From NCBI RefSeq assembly GCF_000209655.1, contig NC_015458.1, forward strand, positions 806,001 to 870,000: a stretch of 64,000 nucleotides of DNA. The letters are read 5' to 3'. Below, in pieces: positions 1 through 9,611 of the stretch. The DNA comes from Pusillimonas sp. T7-7. Lineage in GTDB: Bacteria > Pseudomonadota > Gammaproteobacteria > Burkholderiales > Burkholderiaceae_B. The notes beneath the pieces were generated by a model, which saw only the letters and a list, made by a program, of their open reading frames with translations, did not search any database and was not told where the DNA came from. Numbering within the stretch: position 1 is the first letter of the stretch; each line of letters starts with the position of its first letter. Made by a program: the position numbers and the translations under genes.

Positions 1-848
1 TCCAGGCAAGACTCGACCAGGTCTTTGGCCAGCAGCAGCATCGAGCCCGTGCTGCGGGGCTGGTCGAGTTTGACCAATGCATAATCGAACTCGGGGTGTA
101 CGTTCAGGGCCTGATTGGAGGGCAGCGTCCAGGGTGTAGTGGTCCAGATGACAATGGCGCCGTCGTCGACCTCGGGCAGGCCAAAAGCATAGGCCAGCTT
201 TTGCTTGTCGCCAAACTTGAACGCCACGTGTACCGACGGATCTTTGCGGTCGGCGTATTCAACCTCGGCCTCGGCCAGGGCCGAACCGCAGTCAAAACAC
301 CAGTTCACAGGCTTCAAGCCACGAAATACATAGCCCTTTTCCATGATGCGGGCCAAGGCGCGCAATTCGTCGGCCTCATTACCGAAGTTCATGGTCAGAT
401 AGGGATTGTCCCAGTCGCCCAGGACGCCCAGCCGCTTGAAGTCTTTGCGCTGGCGGTCGATTTGCTCGAGCGCGTAGGCACGCGCCTTGGCCTGTACCTC
501 AGCCACGGGCAGGTGCTTGCCGTATTTTTTCTCGATCTGTATTTCGATGGGCATGCCATGGCAGTCCCACCCCGGCACGTAGACGGCATCGTAGCCGGCC
601 ATGGCACGGCTCTTGATAATAATGTCTTTCAGAATCTTGTTGACCGCGTGCCCGATGTGAATATCACCGTTGGCATACGGAGGGCCGTCGTGCAGTATGA
701 ATTTGGGCCGGCCCTTGCTGGCTTCGCGTATGGCTGCGTAAACCTTTTTTTCTTCCCACTCGGCAATCCAGCCGGGTTCCCGCCTGGCGAGGTCGCCACG
801 CATGGGGAAGGGTGTATCGGGCAAATTCAGGGTGTTTCTATAGTCCAT
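1..848 (-). CDS. ileS: Isoleucyl-tRNA synthetase, N-terminal part (cut by window edge)
   Basis: Charges tRNA-Ile with isoleucine in the cytoplasm. The minus strand is open from an ATG at 846-848 to the first base, about 282 codons of a protein that is normally about 940 residues, so the C-terminal two thirds lie outside the window. The reading begins [15 protein letters not shown] and contains [15 protein letters not shown], the class I synthetase HIGH signature, followed by the family motifs [10 protein letters not shown] and [12 protein letters not shown], and [13 protein letters not shown], which lies at the start of the CP1 editing domain. The start overlaps the end of ribF by 11 nt, the same ribF-ileS order as in E. 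coli, so translational coupling is likely. Confidence 0.97.
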   Translation of the reverse strand, partial: MDYRNTLNLPDTPFPMRGDLARREPGWIAEWEEKKVYAAIREASKGRPKFILHDGPPYANGDIHIGHAVNKILKDIIIKSRAMAGYDAVYVPGWDCHGMPIEIQIEKKYGKHLPVAEVQAKARAYALEQIDRQRKDFKRLGVLGDWDNPYLTMNFGNEADELRALARIMEKGYVFRGLKPVNWCFDCGSALAEAEVEYADRKDPSVHVAFKFGDKQKLAYAFGLPEVDDGAIVIWTTTPWTLPSNQALNVHPEFDYALVKLDQPRSTGSMLLLAKDLVESCL

Positions 849-1803
849 GGAGGGCGAAATAGTCGCGAGCGCTTTGCGCATCGTTGTCGATGGCGGCGAT
901 CATAGTGGGTAGGTCGGGAAATTTTTCTTCATCCCGCAGATATTCAAGGAATTCAACACACGTGAGTTTACCGTATGCGTCTATATGGCAATCGAGCAGG
1001 TGTACTTCCAGCATCAGGCGCCCGTCGTGCGAAATCGTGGGCCGCACGCCCAGGCTGGCCACGCCGTTGATGGCTTGCGGTCCCAGGCCGTGAGCCCGTA
1101 CCACATAAATGCCCGAGCGCAGCGCACATTGGGTGGGCACTTTCATGTTAAGCGTGGGGTAGCCTATGCTGCGGCCCAGCTTCTGGCCATGAACCACATG
1201 GCCGCTAAGGCGATAGCTGTGGCCCAGCAGGTGTTCGGCGCGTTCCAGGTTTCCTACCGCCAGGGCGGTGCGAAGTTCCGAGCTTGAAATGCGATGGCCA
1301 TGTTCGTCGGCCACATCGGCGATTGTTTCGACCTCAAAACCGTGCTCTTGCCCGGCACGGCGCAAAAGCTCGATGTCGCCGCTGCGTTTGTGCCCATAGC
1401 GAAAATCTTCACCCACCAGCAGCCAACGGGTATTCAAGCCTTGCACCAGCAGATGCCGGATGAAGTCCTCGGCCGACATGTCGGCCATCTTCTGGTTGAA
1501 GCGCTCAAGTATGACCTGGTCCAGCCCGTGCGCCGCCAAGGCGGTGAGCTTGTCGCGCAGGCTGCTGATTTGAGTGGGCACGAGCTCAGGTCGCTGGCCA
1601 CGCCGTGCAAAATAGGTACGCGGGTGCGGATCGAAGGTCATGACAGTGGCCGCCAGCCCGCGTTCAAGAGCCTGTTTGCGTACGCGGGCAAGAATGGCCT
1701 GATGCCCGCGATGAACGCCATCGAAGTTGCCTATGGTCACGGCGCTGGCCTGCTGGCTGTCGTGACGGGGCAGGGTGCGATATATGGTAGGAGATGTTTT
1801 CAC
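838..1803 (-). CDS. ribF: Bifunctional riboflavin kinase / FAD synthetase
   Basis: Converts riboflavin to FMN and then to FAD. At 321 aa it has the usual RibF length. The N-terminal adenylyltransferase domain (about residues 15-185) carries [16 protein letters not shown] with the HxGH-type nucleotide-binding motif. The C-terminal flavokinase domain (about 190-315) carries [12 protein letters not shown], the riboflavin-kinase PTxN-type motif. The ATG at 1801-1803 is the natural start, and the stop lies inside the start region of ileS (11-nt overlap). purN is transcribed divergently just upstream. The family is universal in bacteria and the assignment is secure. Confidence 0.97.
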   Translation of the reverse strand: MKTSPTIYRTLPRHDSQQASAVTIGNFDGVHRGHQAILARVRKQALERGLAATVMTFDPHPRTYFARRGQRPELVPTQISSLRDKLTALAAHGLDQVILERFNQKMADMSAEDFIRHLLVQGLNTRWLLVGEDFRYGHKRSGDIELLRRAGQEHGFEVETIADVADEHGHRISSSELRTALAVGNLERAEHLLGHSYRLSGHVVHGQKLGRSIGYPTLNMKVPTQCALRSGIYVVRAHGLGPQAINGVASLGVRPTISHDGRLMLEVHLLDCHIDAYGKLTCVEFLEYLRDEEKFPDLPTMIAAIDNDAQSARDYFALHGL

Positions 1804-1850
1804 ACCCGAGAGTTTACAATCTTGTGCTGCCTTACTCAGGAATTATTGTC

Positions 1851-2531
1851 TTGGACGTTTCTTCTTCACCCGCCTGCCGCATCGTGGTACTGATATCCGG
1901 GCGCGGCTCCAATATGCAAACCATCGTCAACACGGTGCAAGAGCGCAGCCTGCCAGCCGCGGTGTCGGCCGTTATCGCCAATAAGGCCGATGCCGCCGGC
2001 CTGGAGTGGGCCCAGGCGCGCGGCATTCGGACGGCGGTGGTGCCGCATCGCGATTACGATAGCCGCGAGGCCTTCGATACAGCGCTGGCCGAAGCCATTG
2101 ACGCCCACCAGCCCCATTATGTGTTGCTGGCCGGCTTCATGCGTGTGCTGACGCCGGCCTTTGTTGAACGGTTCAATGGCCGCCTGATCAATATTCATCC
2201 CTCATTGCTGCCTGCGTTCCCAGGCTTGCATACGCATCAGCAGGCGCTGGCCATGGGTGTACAGTGGCATGGCTGCACCATACACTTTGTGACCCCCGTG
2301 CTGGATCACGGCCCCATCGTGGCGCAGGGCGTGGTGCCGGTGCTGGCCGACGACACGCCCGACGACCTGGCCAGCCGCGTGCTGCAGGTCGAACACAGAA
2401 TGTATGCCGACGTGGTAGGCTGGCTGGCTCAGGGGCGAGTGTCGCTCGACGCCATGCAGCGCGTGCAGGTGTCTGGTGTTGCCAGCCGCTCCTTTGTCCT
2501 GACGCCCGATGGCGTTGCTTCATCCGAATAG
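1851..2531 (+). CDS. purN: Phosphoribosylglycinamide formyltransferase
   Basis: Transfers a formyl group from 10-formyl-THF to GAR in purine biosynthesis. The conserved core starts with CRIVVLISGRGSNMQ, followed by the catalytic-loop motif NIHPSLLPAF, then GLHTHQQAL and the DHGPIV segment carrying the catalytic Asp. The frame is open from an ATG at 1794, but the family normally starts only a few residues before the IVVLISGRGSN strand. A TTG at 1851 preceded by a CAGG-like site fits that length (226 aa), and the 1794 ATG would overlap the divergent ribF start. The start is therefore uncertain and the function is not. The stop is 6 nt before the next gene, so the two are probably cotranscribed. 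Confidence 0.93.
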   Translation: MDVSSSPACRIVVLISGRGSNMQTIVNTVQERSLPAAVSAVIANKADAAGLEWAQARGIRTAVVPHRDYDSREAFDTALAEAIDAHQPHYVLLAGFMRVLTPAFVERFNGRLINIHPSLLPAFPGLHTHQQALAMGVQWHGCTIHFVTPVLDHGPIVAQGVVPVLADDTPDDLASRVLQVEHRMYADVVGWLAQGRVSLDAMQRVQVSGVASRSFVLTPDGVASSE

Positions 2532-2537
2532 GTCGTC

Positions 2538-3962
2538 ATGAATAGTCCTGATAAACCCCGGCGTGGCCGGGAAACCCGCAAGGCGGCCCCCGCGCGGCGT
2601 AACGAACAAGCCAGCCCGGCCGGCCGCCCTTATGTGATGGCGGCGGCTCGCATCGAGCAGGTGCGCAGCGTACTGGGTGAAATCCTGCAATGGGAATATC
2701 CCGCCGACGCAGCCCTGTCGCACTGGTTTCGTGTGCATCCCAAATTGGGCGCGCGCGACCGCGGTGAAGTGGCCGAGGCCGTTTTCGATGTGCTGCGCCA
2801 TTTGCGGCGCTATCGGCAGTTTTCCGAAAGCGGCACCGGCCCGGCTGCGCGGCGCTTGGCCATACTGGGCCTGGCTTCGGTGTTCGACAAGTCGGTGCTC
2901 AATACCGGTTTGTCGGAAATCGAACAGCAATGGCTGGCCCACGTACAAGGCATTTCCATCGAGAGCCTGTCGCGGGCGGTGCGTGACAGCCTGCCAGACT
3001 GGCTGGACGAGCGCCTGGCTTCGCTGGACAACGCCGATGACCTGGTCAGGGCGCTCAACCAGCCAGCGCCTCTGGACATACGGGTTAATCCGCTCAAGGC
3101 CGACAGAGCCGATATGCTCAAGCAGATGCGCGCCGGTGCGGGCTTGCGCTACGATCCCGAGCCCACTCCGTATTCGCCTTGGGGCATACGCTTGCAAGGA
3201 CGTCCGCCCGTGAATCGCTGGCCCATGTTTGAAAAGGGTGAAATCGAAGTCCAGGACGAAGGCAGCCAGATACTGGTGGCGCTGGTCGGGCCCAAGCGTG
3301 GCGAAATGATCATCGACTATTGCGCCGGCGCCGGCGGCAAGACTTTGCTGCTGGGTGCGCTGATGCGATCCACCGGCCGTCTGTATGCCTTTGACGTGTC
3401 GGCCGCGCGCTTGGCCCGGGCCAAGCCCCGCTTTGCCCGCAGCGGTTTGTCCAATATCGTTCCGGTGGTCATCAATGCCGAAAACGACCAGCGCGTGAAG
3501 CGCTTGCGCGGCAAGGCGCAACGGGTGCTGATCGATGCCCCATGCAGCGGCCTGGGTACCTTGCGCCGCAATCCCGACCTGAAGTGGCGCCAGCATCCTG
3601 AGTCGCTGCAGGCCTTATGCGATACCCAGGCCAGCATATTGCGCCAGGCTTCGCGCTGCGTGGCTCCGGGTGGCCGTCTGGTTTATGCAACATGCAGCAT
3701 CCTGCCTGAAGAAAATGAAGAGCAAATTGAGCGCTTTTTAGCTGAAAATCCCGACTTTATCGTGCTTGATGCATGCAAAATCGCGGCAGATCGTTGTGAA
3801 AATCTGACACTTGAAGGGCCTTTTTTACGCTTGCGCCCGGATATTCATCAGACCGACGGTTTTTTTGCCGCTGTGCTCGAACGAAAGAAGGAAACTCCAG
3901 TCAAAAAAGAAGCCCAGACGGCTGAAAAGGCCGCAGAAGGCCAGAACGGCGAAATGGATTGA
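2538..3962 (+). CDS. RsmB/NOP-family RNA (cytosine-C5) methyltransferase
   Basis: SAM-dependent m5C methyltransferase, probably acting on rRNA. It has 474 aa with a basic, disordered N-terminus (residues 1-30), a helical RNA-binding region and a Rossmann methyltransferase domain from about residue 190. The SAM site is seen as DYCAGAGGKTLLLGAL, and the two family cysteines are in DAPCSGLG (about residue 335) and YATCSILPEENE (about residue 385), the pair used for catalysis and product release in this family. The C-terminal tail is Lys/Glu-rich. The N-terminal region is shorter than a full NusB-like domain of E. coli RsmB, so I give the family and not the exact rRNA target. It starts 6 nt after purN. 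Confidence 0.88.
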   Translation: MNSPDKPRRGRETRKAAPARRNEQASPAGRPYVMAAARIEQVRSVLGEILQWEYPADAALSHWFRVHPKLGARDRGEVAEAVFDVLRHLRRYRQFSESGTGPAARRLAILGLASVFDKSVLNTGLSEIEQQWLAHVQGISIESLSRAVRDSLPDWLDERLASLDNADDLVRALNQPAPLDIRVNPLKADRADMLKQMRAGAGLRYDPEPTPYSPWGIRLQGRPPVNRWPMFEKGEIEVQDEGSQILVALVGPKRGEMIIDYCAGAGGKTLLLGALMRSTGRLYAFDVSAARLARAKPRFARSGLSNIVPVVINAENDQRVKRLRGKAQRVLIDAPCSGLGTLRRNPDLKWRQHPESLQALCDTQASILRQASRCVAPGGRLVYATCSILPEENEEQIERFLAENPDFIVLDACKIAADRCENLTLEGPFLRLRPDIHQTDGFFAAVLERKKETPVKKEAQTAEKAAEGQNGEMD

Positions 3963-4060
3963 AACAGCGGCTTTACGGCAGTTGTTCCGTAGAGGCTATA
4001 TATTGGCTTTTACGCTGCGGTTATTTTGGGCAAGAGAGGGGCTGATTGCTTCCTAATTCC

Positions 4061-4074
4061 TTGATCTAGCTCAA
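4061..4074. promoter_or_regulatory. FNR/ANR-like binding box upstream of the desaturase
   Basis: The 14-mer TTGATCTAGCTCAA matches the FNR-family consensus TTGAT-N4-ATCAA with one mismatch in the right half. It is centred about 89 nt before the desaturase ATG. A TATAGC at 4099-4104 would be a -10 element placing the box near -43, close to the class II activator position. No other gene start lies nearby. The match is seen in the sequence; that a regulator uses it is inferred. Confidence 0.55.
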
Positions 4075-4156
4075 AACTATTTTGCAATTCTACTGTCATA
4101 TAGCAGTCAAGTGAGCTACACTTTTTGTTGTTCTAACACGAGGCCTTTACAGGTTT

Positions 4157-5365
4157 ATGGACCAAATACTTAATTTTCTAAAAGACGGCCTGCTCCAGTT
4201 TTCATGGTGGCAGGTTGCCCTGGCCGCTCTGGTGCTTACACACATCACCATTGTTGGCGTAACCGTCTTTCTGCATCGTAGCCAGGCGCACCGCGGGCTC
4301 GACCTGCACCCGGCCGTCATGCACTTTTTCCGCTTCTGGCTGTGGCTGACCACCGGCATGGTCACCAAAGAATGGGTGGCCATCCACCGCAAGCACCACG
4401 CCAAATGCGAAAAAGAAGGCGATCCCCACTCACCGGTGGTGTTTGGCCTGGGCAAAGTGTTTTTCCGTGGCGCAGAACTGTACCGCGAAGAAGCCACCAA
4501 CCCCGAAACCCTGAAGCGCTTCGGTCACGGCACCCCCGACGACTGGATTGAGCGCAATCTGTACACCAAGCACAGCTTGCTGGGCATTCTGATCATGCTG
4601 GGCATAGACCTGGCCCTGTTCGGCGTGCTGGGCGTAACGGTATGGGCCGTACAAATGGCCTGGATCCCCTTTTGGGCTGCAGGCGTCGTCAATGGTATCG
4701 GGCACGCCTGGGGCTATCGCAACTTTGCCAGCCCCGACACCAGCACCAATGTGGTGCCCTGGGGCATTATCATTGGCGGTGAAGAACTGCACAACAATCA
4801 CCACGCCTATGGCACATCGGCCAAGTTCTCGACCAAGTGGTACGAGTTCGACTTGGGCTGGCTTTATATTTCGATACTAAGCTTCTTGGGGCTTGCCACG
4901 GTCAAGAAACGTGCGCCCAAGCTCAAGCTTGAAGCGCCCAAACCTATGGCCGATGCCAGCACCTTGCAAGGCGTGATCACTCACCGCTACGAGATCCTGG
5001 CCCGCTACACCGACCTGGTCAAGAAATCGGCCGGCGAAGAGCTGAACAAGCTCAGAAGCAGCCGCAAGGAAGGCAGCCCCGATTGCAGCTGGACCTTGCT
5101 CAGCCGCTGCAAAGACTGGATCACCAGCAACGACGACGCTCTGGAACCCGCGCAGCGCGAACAGGTAGACACCGTACTGGCTCAGAACCAGTCGCTGTCC
5201 ACCCTGGTGCAAATGCGACGAGAGCTCGTCCGCCTGTGGGAAAGCTCCAGCTCCAGCAGCGAACAGCTGTTGGCCGATCTGCAAGCCTGGTGCCAGCGTG
5301 CACAACAAAGCGGCATCGAAGGGCTTGAGCAGTTTGCTTACCGGTTGCGCCGCTACGCGGCATGA
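4157..5365 (+). CDS. Membrane fatty-acid (acyl) desaturase
   Basis: Diiron integral-membrane desaturase that introduces a double bond into saturated acyl chains using O2. The three histidine clusters are present: HRSQAH (about residues 40-45), HRKHH (about 77-81) and HNNHH (about 211-215), with hydrophobic helices between them (about 15-35, 50-68, 138-158, 160-182). The family core ends near residue 260. The remaining ~140 residues are a soluble, charged, probably helical extension of unknown role. It stands alone behind a 194-nt intergenic region with an FNR-like box, and its stop overlaps the start of uvrD (ATGA). Delta-9 specificity is likely by resemblance to bacterial acyl-CoA or phospholipid desaturases but cannot be decided from sequence. 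Confidence 0.9.
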   Translation: MDQILNFLKDGLLQFSWWQVALAALVLTHITIVGVTVFLHRSQAHRGLDLHPAVMHFFRFWLWLTTGMVTKEWVAIHRKHHAKCEKEGDPHSPVVFGLGKVFFRGAELYREEATNPETLKRFGHGTPDDWIERNLYTKHSLLGILIMLGIDLALFGVLGVTVWAVQMAWIPFWAAGVVNGIGHAWGYRNFASPDTSTNVVPWGIIIGGEELHNNHHAYGTSAKFSTKWYEFDLGWLYISILSFLGLATVKKRAPKLKLEAPKPMADASTLQGVITHRYEILARYTDLVKKSAGEELNKLRSSRKEGSPDCSWTLLSRCKDWITSNDDALEPAQREQVDTVLAQNQSLSTLVQMRRELVRLWESSSSSSEQLLADLQAWCQRAQQSGIEGLEQFAYRLRRYAA

Positions 5366-7647
5366 TAGACAGTCTTAATCCGCAACAACAAGCCGCTGTC
5401 ACTCTCCCTCCCGCCCACGCGCTGGTTCTGGCTGGCGCGGGCAGCGGGAAAACCCGGGTCCTGACCACACGCATGGCCTGGCTGATACAAACCAGCCAGG
5501 CCAGCCCTTTTGGGCTGATGGCGGTTACCTTCACCAACAAGTCGGCGCGTGAAATGCTCACGCGCCTTTCTGCCTTGCTGCCCATCAATACACGGGGTAT
5601 GTGGGTAGGAACATTCCACGGCTTGTGCAATCGTCTGCTGCGTGCTCATCACCGCGACGCCGGGCTGCCGCAAACCTTTCAAATACTCGATAGCGCCGAT
5701 CAGCTGGCCTCCATCAAGCGTTTGCTCAAGGGCGCGGGTATAGACGACGAAAAGTTTCCGCCGCGCGACGTGCAGCGCTTCATCAATGGCGCCAAGGAAG
5801 ATGGCCAGCGACCCGCCGATGTCGAAATCTACGACGCGCATCGGCGCCGCCTGGTCGATATCTACCAACTGTATCAGGATCAGTGCGAGCGCGAAGGCGT
5901 GGTCGACTTTGCCGAGCTATTGCTGCGCGCCTACGAACTGCTGCAACGTAATGCGCCCATACGCGAACACTATCAGCGTCGCTTCCAGCATATTCTTGTC
6001 GACGAGTTCCAGGACACCAATATGCTGCAATACCGCTGGCTGATCTTGCTGGCGGGTGGTGGCGCCCACATGTTTGCCGTGGGTGACGACGATCAGTCCA
6101 TTTACGCCTTCCGGGGGGCGAATGTGGGCAATATGGCTGATTTCGAACGCGATTATGCAAAAGGCAACGTCATCCGCCTGGAGCAAAACTATCGTTCATA
6201 CGGGCATATCCTGGACTCGGCCAATGCCCTGATCGCGCATAACAGCGCAAGGCTGGGCAAGAATCTGTGGACGGAGCAGGGCGAGGGCGAGCCGGTGCGA
6301 GTGATCGAGCAGGCTTCCGACCTGCTGGAAGCGCAGTGGATTATTGATGAAATCAAGGCGCTGATCAACGATGGCCGCTTGCGCCGTGAGATTGCCGTCT
6401 TGTATCGCAGCAATGCACAGTCGCGCATTATCGAGCACGCACTGTTTTCGGCCGGCGTACCCTATAAAGTTTATGGCGGCCTGCGCTTTTTCGAGCGGCA
6501 GGAAGTCAAGCACGCCCTGGCTTATTTAAGGCTTATGGACAACCCCCATGACGATACCTCATGGTTGCGGGTGGTTAATTTCCCGACGCGGGGCATAGGC
6601 GCGCGCACACTGGAACAACTGGCCGATGTGGCCAGGCAGCAGGGCGGCAGCCTGTTCCGCGCGGTACCGGCCATGTCGGGCAAGGGCGGCAACAACCTGG
6701 CCCGTTTCGCCGAACTGATTCAGCAAATGGCGCACGAGGCGCAAGTGCTGTCGCTACCCGAGCTGATTGAGCATGTGGTGCATCACAGCGGCCTGCTGGA
6801 ACATTATCAGAATGATCGTGAAGGCGCTGACCGCCTGGAAAACTTACAGGAACTGGTCAATGCCGCCGCCGCTTTTGTGGCCGAGGCAAACTTTGAAGGT
6901 TTGCCGGCGGGGCGCATTCCAGACGATGCACTGGCCGCTGCGAGCCTGGGTGCGGATGCCTCCGAGGCCTTGGCCGCGATGTCGCCACTGGCGGCGTTTC
7001 TGACGCATGCTTCGCTGGAAGCCGGTGATAACCAGGCGCAGGCAGGCCAGGATGCTGTCCAACTCATGACGGTGCACGCAGCCAAGGGGCTGGAGTTTGA
7101 TTCGGTGTTCATTACGGGCGTCGAGGAAGGCCTGTTCCCGCACGAAAACAGTTTGCTGGAAGCCGCGGGGCTGGAAGAAGAGCGGCGCTTGATGTACGTG
7201 GCCATTACACGGGCGCGCGAGCGTTTGTACCTGACTTTGGCGCAAAGCCGGATGCTGCATGGGCAAACACGCTACGCGATGCGTTCGCGTTTTCTGGACG
7301 AGATTCCCGATGAGCATCTTAAATGGTTGACGCCGCGCGAAGGCAGGGCGCCTGTGCAGGCACAGCAAAATGCCTGGAGTGGTGCGTTTCGCCGTGGCAA
7401 TACGTTTAATCAGTCTGGCGGCAGCAGTATGGCGCCGCGTGCTCCTCGCAGTCTGACGACGGGTGTTACTGTGGGCGCGCAGGAGTTTCGCATTGGCACG
7501 GGTGTGCGGCATGTGAAATTCGGTGAAGGCACTGTGATTGGGCTGAGCGGCCTGGGGCAGGATGCGCAGGCGCAGATTCAGTTTCGCGATGTCGGAACGA
7601 AGACGCTGGCGCTGGGGGTGGCCAAGCTGGAGATCGTGGCGGGCTGA
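5362..7647 (+). CDS. uvrD: DNA helicase II, UvrD
   Basis: Superfamily 1A 3'-5' helicase that removes UvrBC and the excised oligonucleotide in nucleotide excision repair, and acts in mismatch repair. It has 761 aa. Motifs in order: Q motif NPQQQAAV, Walker A LAGAGSGKTRVL, Ia VTFTNKSAREM, II VDEFQDTN, III VGDDDQSIYAFRGA, IV LEQNYRS, V VQLMTVHAAKGLEF, VI YVAITRARERL. It also has the UvrD-type C-terminal RHVKFGEGTVIG Tudor-like domain, which separates it from Rep. The ATG overlaps the desaturase stop by 4 nt, so translation is probably coupled to that gene, an unusual partner. I saw no SOS box before it. Confidence 0.96.
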   Translation: MIDSLNPQQQAAVTLPPAHALVLAGAGSGKTRVLTTRMAWLIQTSQASPFGLMAVTFTNKSAREMLTRLSALLPINTRGMWVGTFHGLCNRLLRAHHRDAGLPQTFQILDSADQLASIKRLLKGAGIDDEKFPPRDVQRFINGAKEDGQRPADVEIYDAHRRRLVDIYQLYQDQCEREGVVDFAELLLRAYELLQRNAPIREHYQRRFQHILVDEFQDTNMLQYRWLILLAGGGAHMFAVGDDDQSIYAFRGANVGNMADFERDYAKGNVIRLEQNYRSYGHILDSANALIAHNSARLGKNLWTEQGEGEPVRVIEQASDLLEAQWIIDEIKALINDGRLRREIAVLYRSNAQSRIIEHALFSAGVPYKVYGGLRFFERQEVKHALAYLRLMDNPHDDTSWLRVVNFPTRGIGARTLEQLADVARQQGGSLFRAVPAMSGKGGNNLARFAELIQQMAHEAQVLSLPELIEHVVHHSGLLEHYQNDREGADRLENLQELVNAAAAFVAEANFEGLPAGRIPDDALAAASLGADASEALAAMSPLAAFLTHASLEAGDNQAQAGQDAVQLMTVHAAKGLEFDSVFITGVEEGLFPHENSLLEAAGLEEERRLMYVAITRARERLYLTLAQSRMLHGQTRYAMRSRFLDEIPDEHLKWLTPREGRAPVQAQQNAWSGAFRRGNTFNQSGGSSMAPRAPRSLTTGVTVGAQEFRIGTGVRHVKFGEGTVIGLSGLGQDAQAQIQFRDVGTKTLALGVAKLEIVAG

Positions 7648-7676
7648 CCCGAGTGCTTTGGCGGGGCGGTCGTAGA

Positions 7677-9611
7677 CTACGTTACCGTCAACGCTTCCAG
7701 CTCTTCCTGCAGCATCAGCCATTCCTCTTCAAGCTGACCGTGCTTTTTACTCAACTCGCCGTGCTCTTCAAGCACCTTCAGCCGCTCGTCGCGACGTGCA
7801 TCTGAATAAAACTCAGGGTCGGCAATCAAGGCGTTAAGCACCTGCAAACGCTGGCCAGCACGCTCCATATCGGCATCCACCTTCTTCAACTTGGCATCCA
7901 GCGGCTTGCGCAGCAGGGCCAGGCGCTGCCGCTCTTCGGCTTCCTGACGGCGCTGCGCCTTGCGATCAACCACCGCATCGCCTTGGCTGGCATCATCATT
8001 GCTATTGCGCGCCTCCGATCGTGCCTGCGCACTGCGGGCCGCCAGCCAATCCCGGTAGTCTTCCAGATCGCCATCAAACTCCTGCACCCGGCCATCGGCC
8101 ACAATCCAGAAACTGTCGACGGTGGTGCGCAGCAGATGACGGTCGTGGGACACCAACAGCACGCTGCCGGCGAACTCGGCCAGGGCTGTGGCCAATGCTT
8201 CACGGGTATCCACATCCAGGTGGTTGCTGGGCTCGTCGAGCAAGAGCAGATTGGGTTTTTGCCAGACGATCAGCGACAGCGCCAGGCGCGCTTTTTCGCC
8301 GCCCGACATGGGTGCGATCTTGCTGATAACCGTATCGCCGCTGAAGCCGAAACCGCCCAGATAGTTGCGCAACTCTTGCTCGCGGGTTTGCGGCGCAAGG
8401 CGTACCAAGTGTTGCAAGGGGGTGGCGTCGGGATCCAGCATGTCGAGCTGGTGCTGCGCAAAATAGCCTATTTCCAGGCCTTTGGATGCGCGGCGTTCGC
8501 CTGCCAGCACCGGCAATTCTTCCGCCAGAGTTTTGATCAGCGTACTTTTTCCGGCGCCGTTCACGCCCAGCACGCCTATGCGGGCGCCGCCCCGGACCAT
8601 CAGTTGTATGTGGCTGAGCACGGTGCGCGCCTGGTCGGCGCCTCCGGTATAGCCGGTCGAGACATCGTCCAGCACCAGCAAGGGGTCTGGCATGCTGGTG
8701 GGTTCGGGAATGCGTATATCTATGCCCGATTCCGCCTGCAAGGGCGCCAGGGTTTCCATGCGGGCCAGCGCCTTGACGCGGCTTTGCGCCTGCTTGGCCT
8801 TGGTGGCCTTGGCCTTGAAACGGTCAATAAAGCTTTGCAGCCGGGCGGTTTCACGGGTCTGTCTGTCCCAGGCCAGGCGGGTCTGACGCAGGCGCTCGGC
8901 GCGCTGTGTCAGGAAGTCTTCATAGCCGCCGCGATAACGCAGCAGCTTGGCCTGGTCGAAATGCAAAATGACGGAGGCGACCGAATCCAAGAACTCGGTG
9001 TCGTGCGAAATCAGCAGGACAGTACCCTGGTAGGCAGCCAGCCAGCGCTCCAGCCACAGCATCGCATCCAGATCCAGGTGGTTGGTGGGTTCGTCCAGCA
9101 GCAACAATTCAGACGGTGCCATCAGTGCCCGGGCCAGTGCCAGGCGCATCTGCCAGCCGCCCGAAAAACTATTGACGGGATTCATCCACTGGCCAGGTGC
9201 AAAGCCCAGGCCGGCCAGCAACTGCTCGGCACGCGAAGGCGCGCTCCAGGCATCGGCCTCGACCAACGCCGACTCCAGCTCGGCGATGCGGTGGCCGTCG
9301 CTGTCGGGTGTGGCGGCTCGTTCCGTCTGCAAGGCACGCAAATGCCGGTCGCCGTCAATCACGAATTCCCGGGCGGGCAAATCATTGTGGCTGATTTCCT
9401 GGTCGACGCTGGCTATGCGCCAGCCCGGCGGGACGAGCAGCGAGCCGGCGTCAGCGTCCAGCCGGCCTTGCAGCACGGCAAACAAGGTGGATTTGCCCGC
9501 CCCGTTCTTGCCGACGATACCTACCCGTTCTCCGGGATTGATGACGAAATCAGTGCCGTCGAGCAGCACCTTGACGCCGCGCCTGACGGTCAGGCCAGTA
9601 GCGCGGATCAC
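7677..9611 (-). CDS. ABC-F family ATPase (YheS/Uup-like)
   Basis: Soluble tandem ABC ATPase of the ABC-F class, which act on ribosomes and lack membrane domains. It has 644 aa. The first ATPase domain has Walker A GKNGAGKST (about residues 36-44), signature FSGGWQMRLALARAL and Walker B LLLLDEPTNHLD. The central linker is rich in Arg/Lys and Gln (about 235-290). The second domain has Walker A GVNGAGKST, signature MSGGEKARLALSL and LLLLDEPSNHLD. The tail from about 535 is a charged coiled coil. Length and tail fit YheS best; Uup is the alternative. It uses a GTG start overlapping the prmB stop (GTGA) and is the last gene of the minus-strand operon, convergent with uvrD. Confidence 0.92.
   Translation of the reverse strand: MIRATGLTVRRGVKVLLDGTDFVINPGERVGIVGKNGAGKSTLFAVLQGRLDADAGSLLVPPGWRIASVDQEISHNDLPAREFVIDGDRHLRALQTERAATPDSDGHRIAELESALVEADAWSAPSRAEQLLAGLGFAPGQWMNPVNSFSGGWQMRLALARALMAPSELLLLDEPTNHLDLDAMLWLERWLAAYQGTVLLISHDTEFLDSVASVILHFDQAKLLRYRGGYEDFLTQRAERLRQTRLAWDRQTRETARLQSFIDRFKAKATKAKQAQSRVKALARMETLAPLQAESGIDIRIPEPTSMPDPLLVLDDVSTGYTGGADQARTVLSHIQLMVRGGARIGVLGVNGAGKSTLIKTLAEELPVLAGERRASKGLEIGYFAQHQLDMLDPDATPLQHLVRLAPQTREQELRNYLGGFGFSGDTVISKIAPMSGGEKARLALSLIVWQKPNLLLLDEPSNHLDVDTREALATALAEFAGSVLLVSHDRHLLRTTVDSFWIVADGRVQEFDGDLEDYRDWLAARSAQARSEARNSNDDASQGDAVVDRKAQRRQEAEERQRLALLRKPLDAKLKKVDADMERAGQRLQVLNALIADPEFYSDARRDERLKVLEEHGELSKKHGQLEEEWLMLQEELEALTVT

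Noticed and set aside
96..905. 269-aa plus-strand frame over ileS
   Set aside because: The minus strand encodes the conserved IleS N-terminus; the plus frame is a shadow.
2520..3596. 358-aa open frame antisense to the RNA methyltransferase gene
   Set aside because: It mirrors the codon bias of the real gene, has no ribosome-binding site or recognisable protein features.
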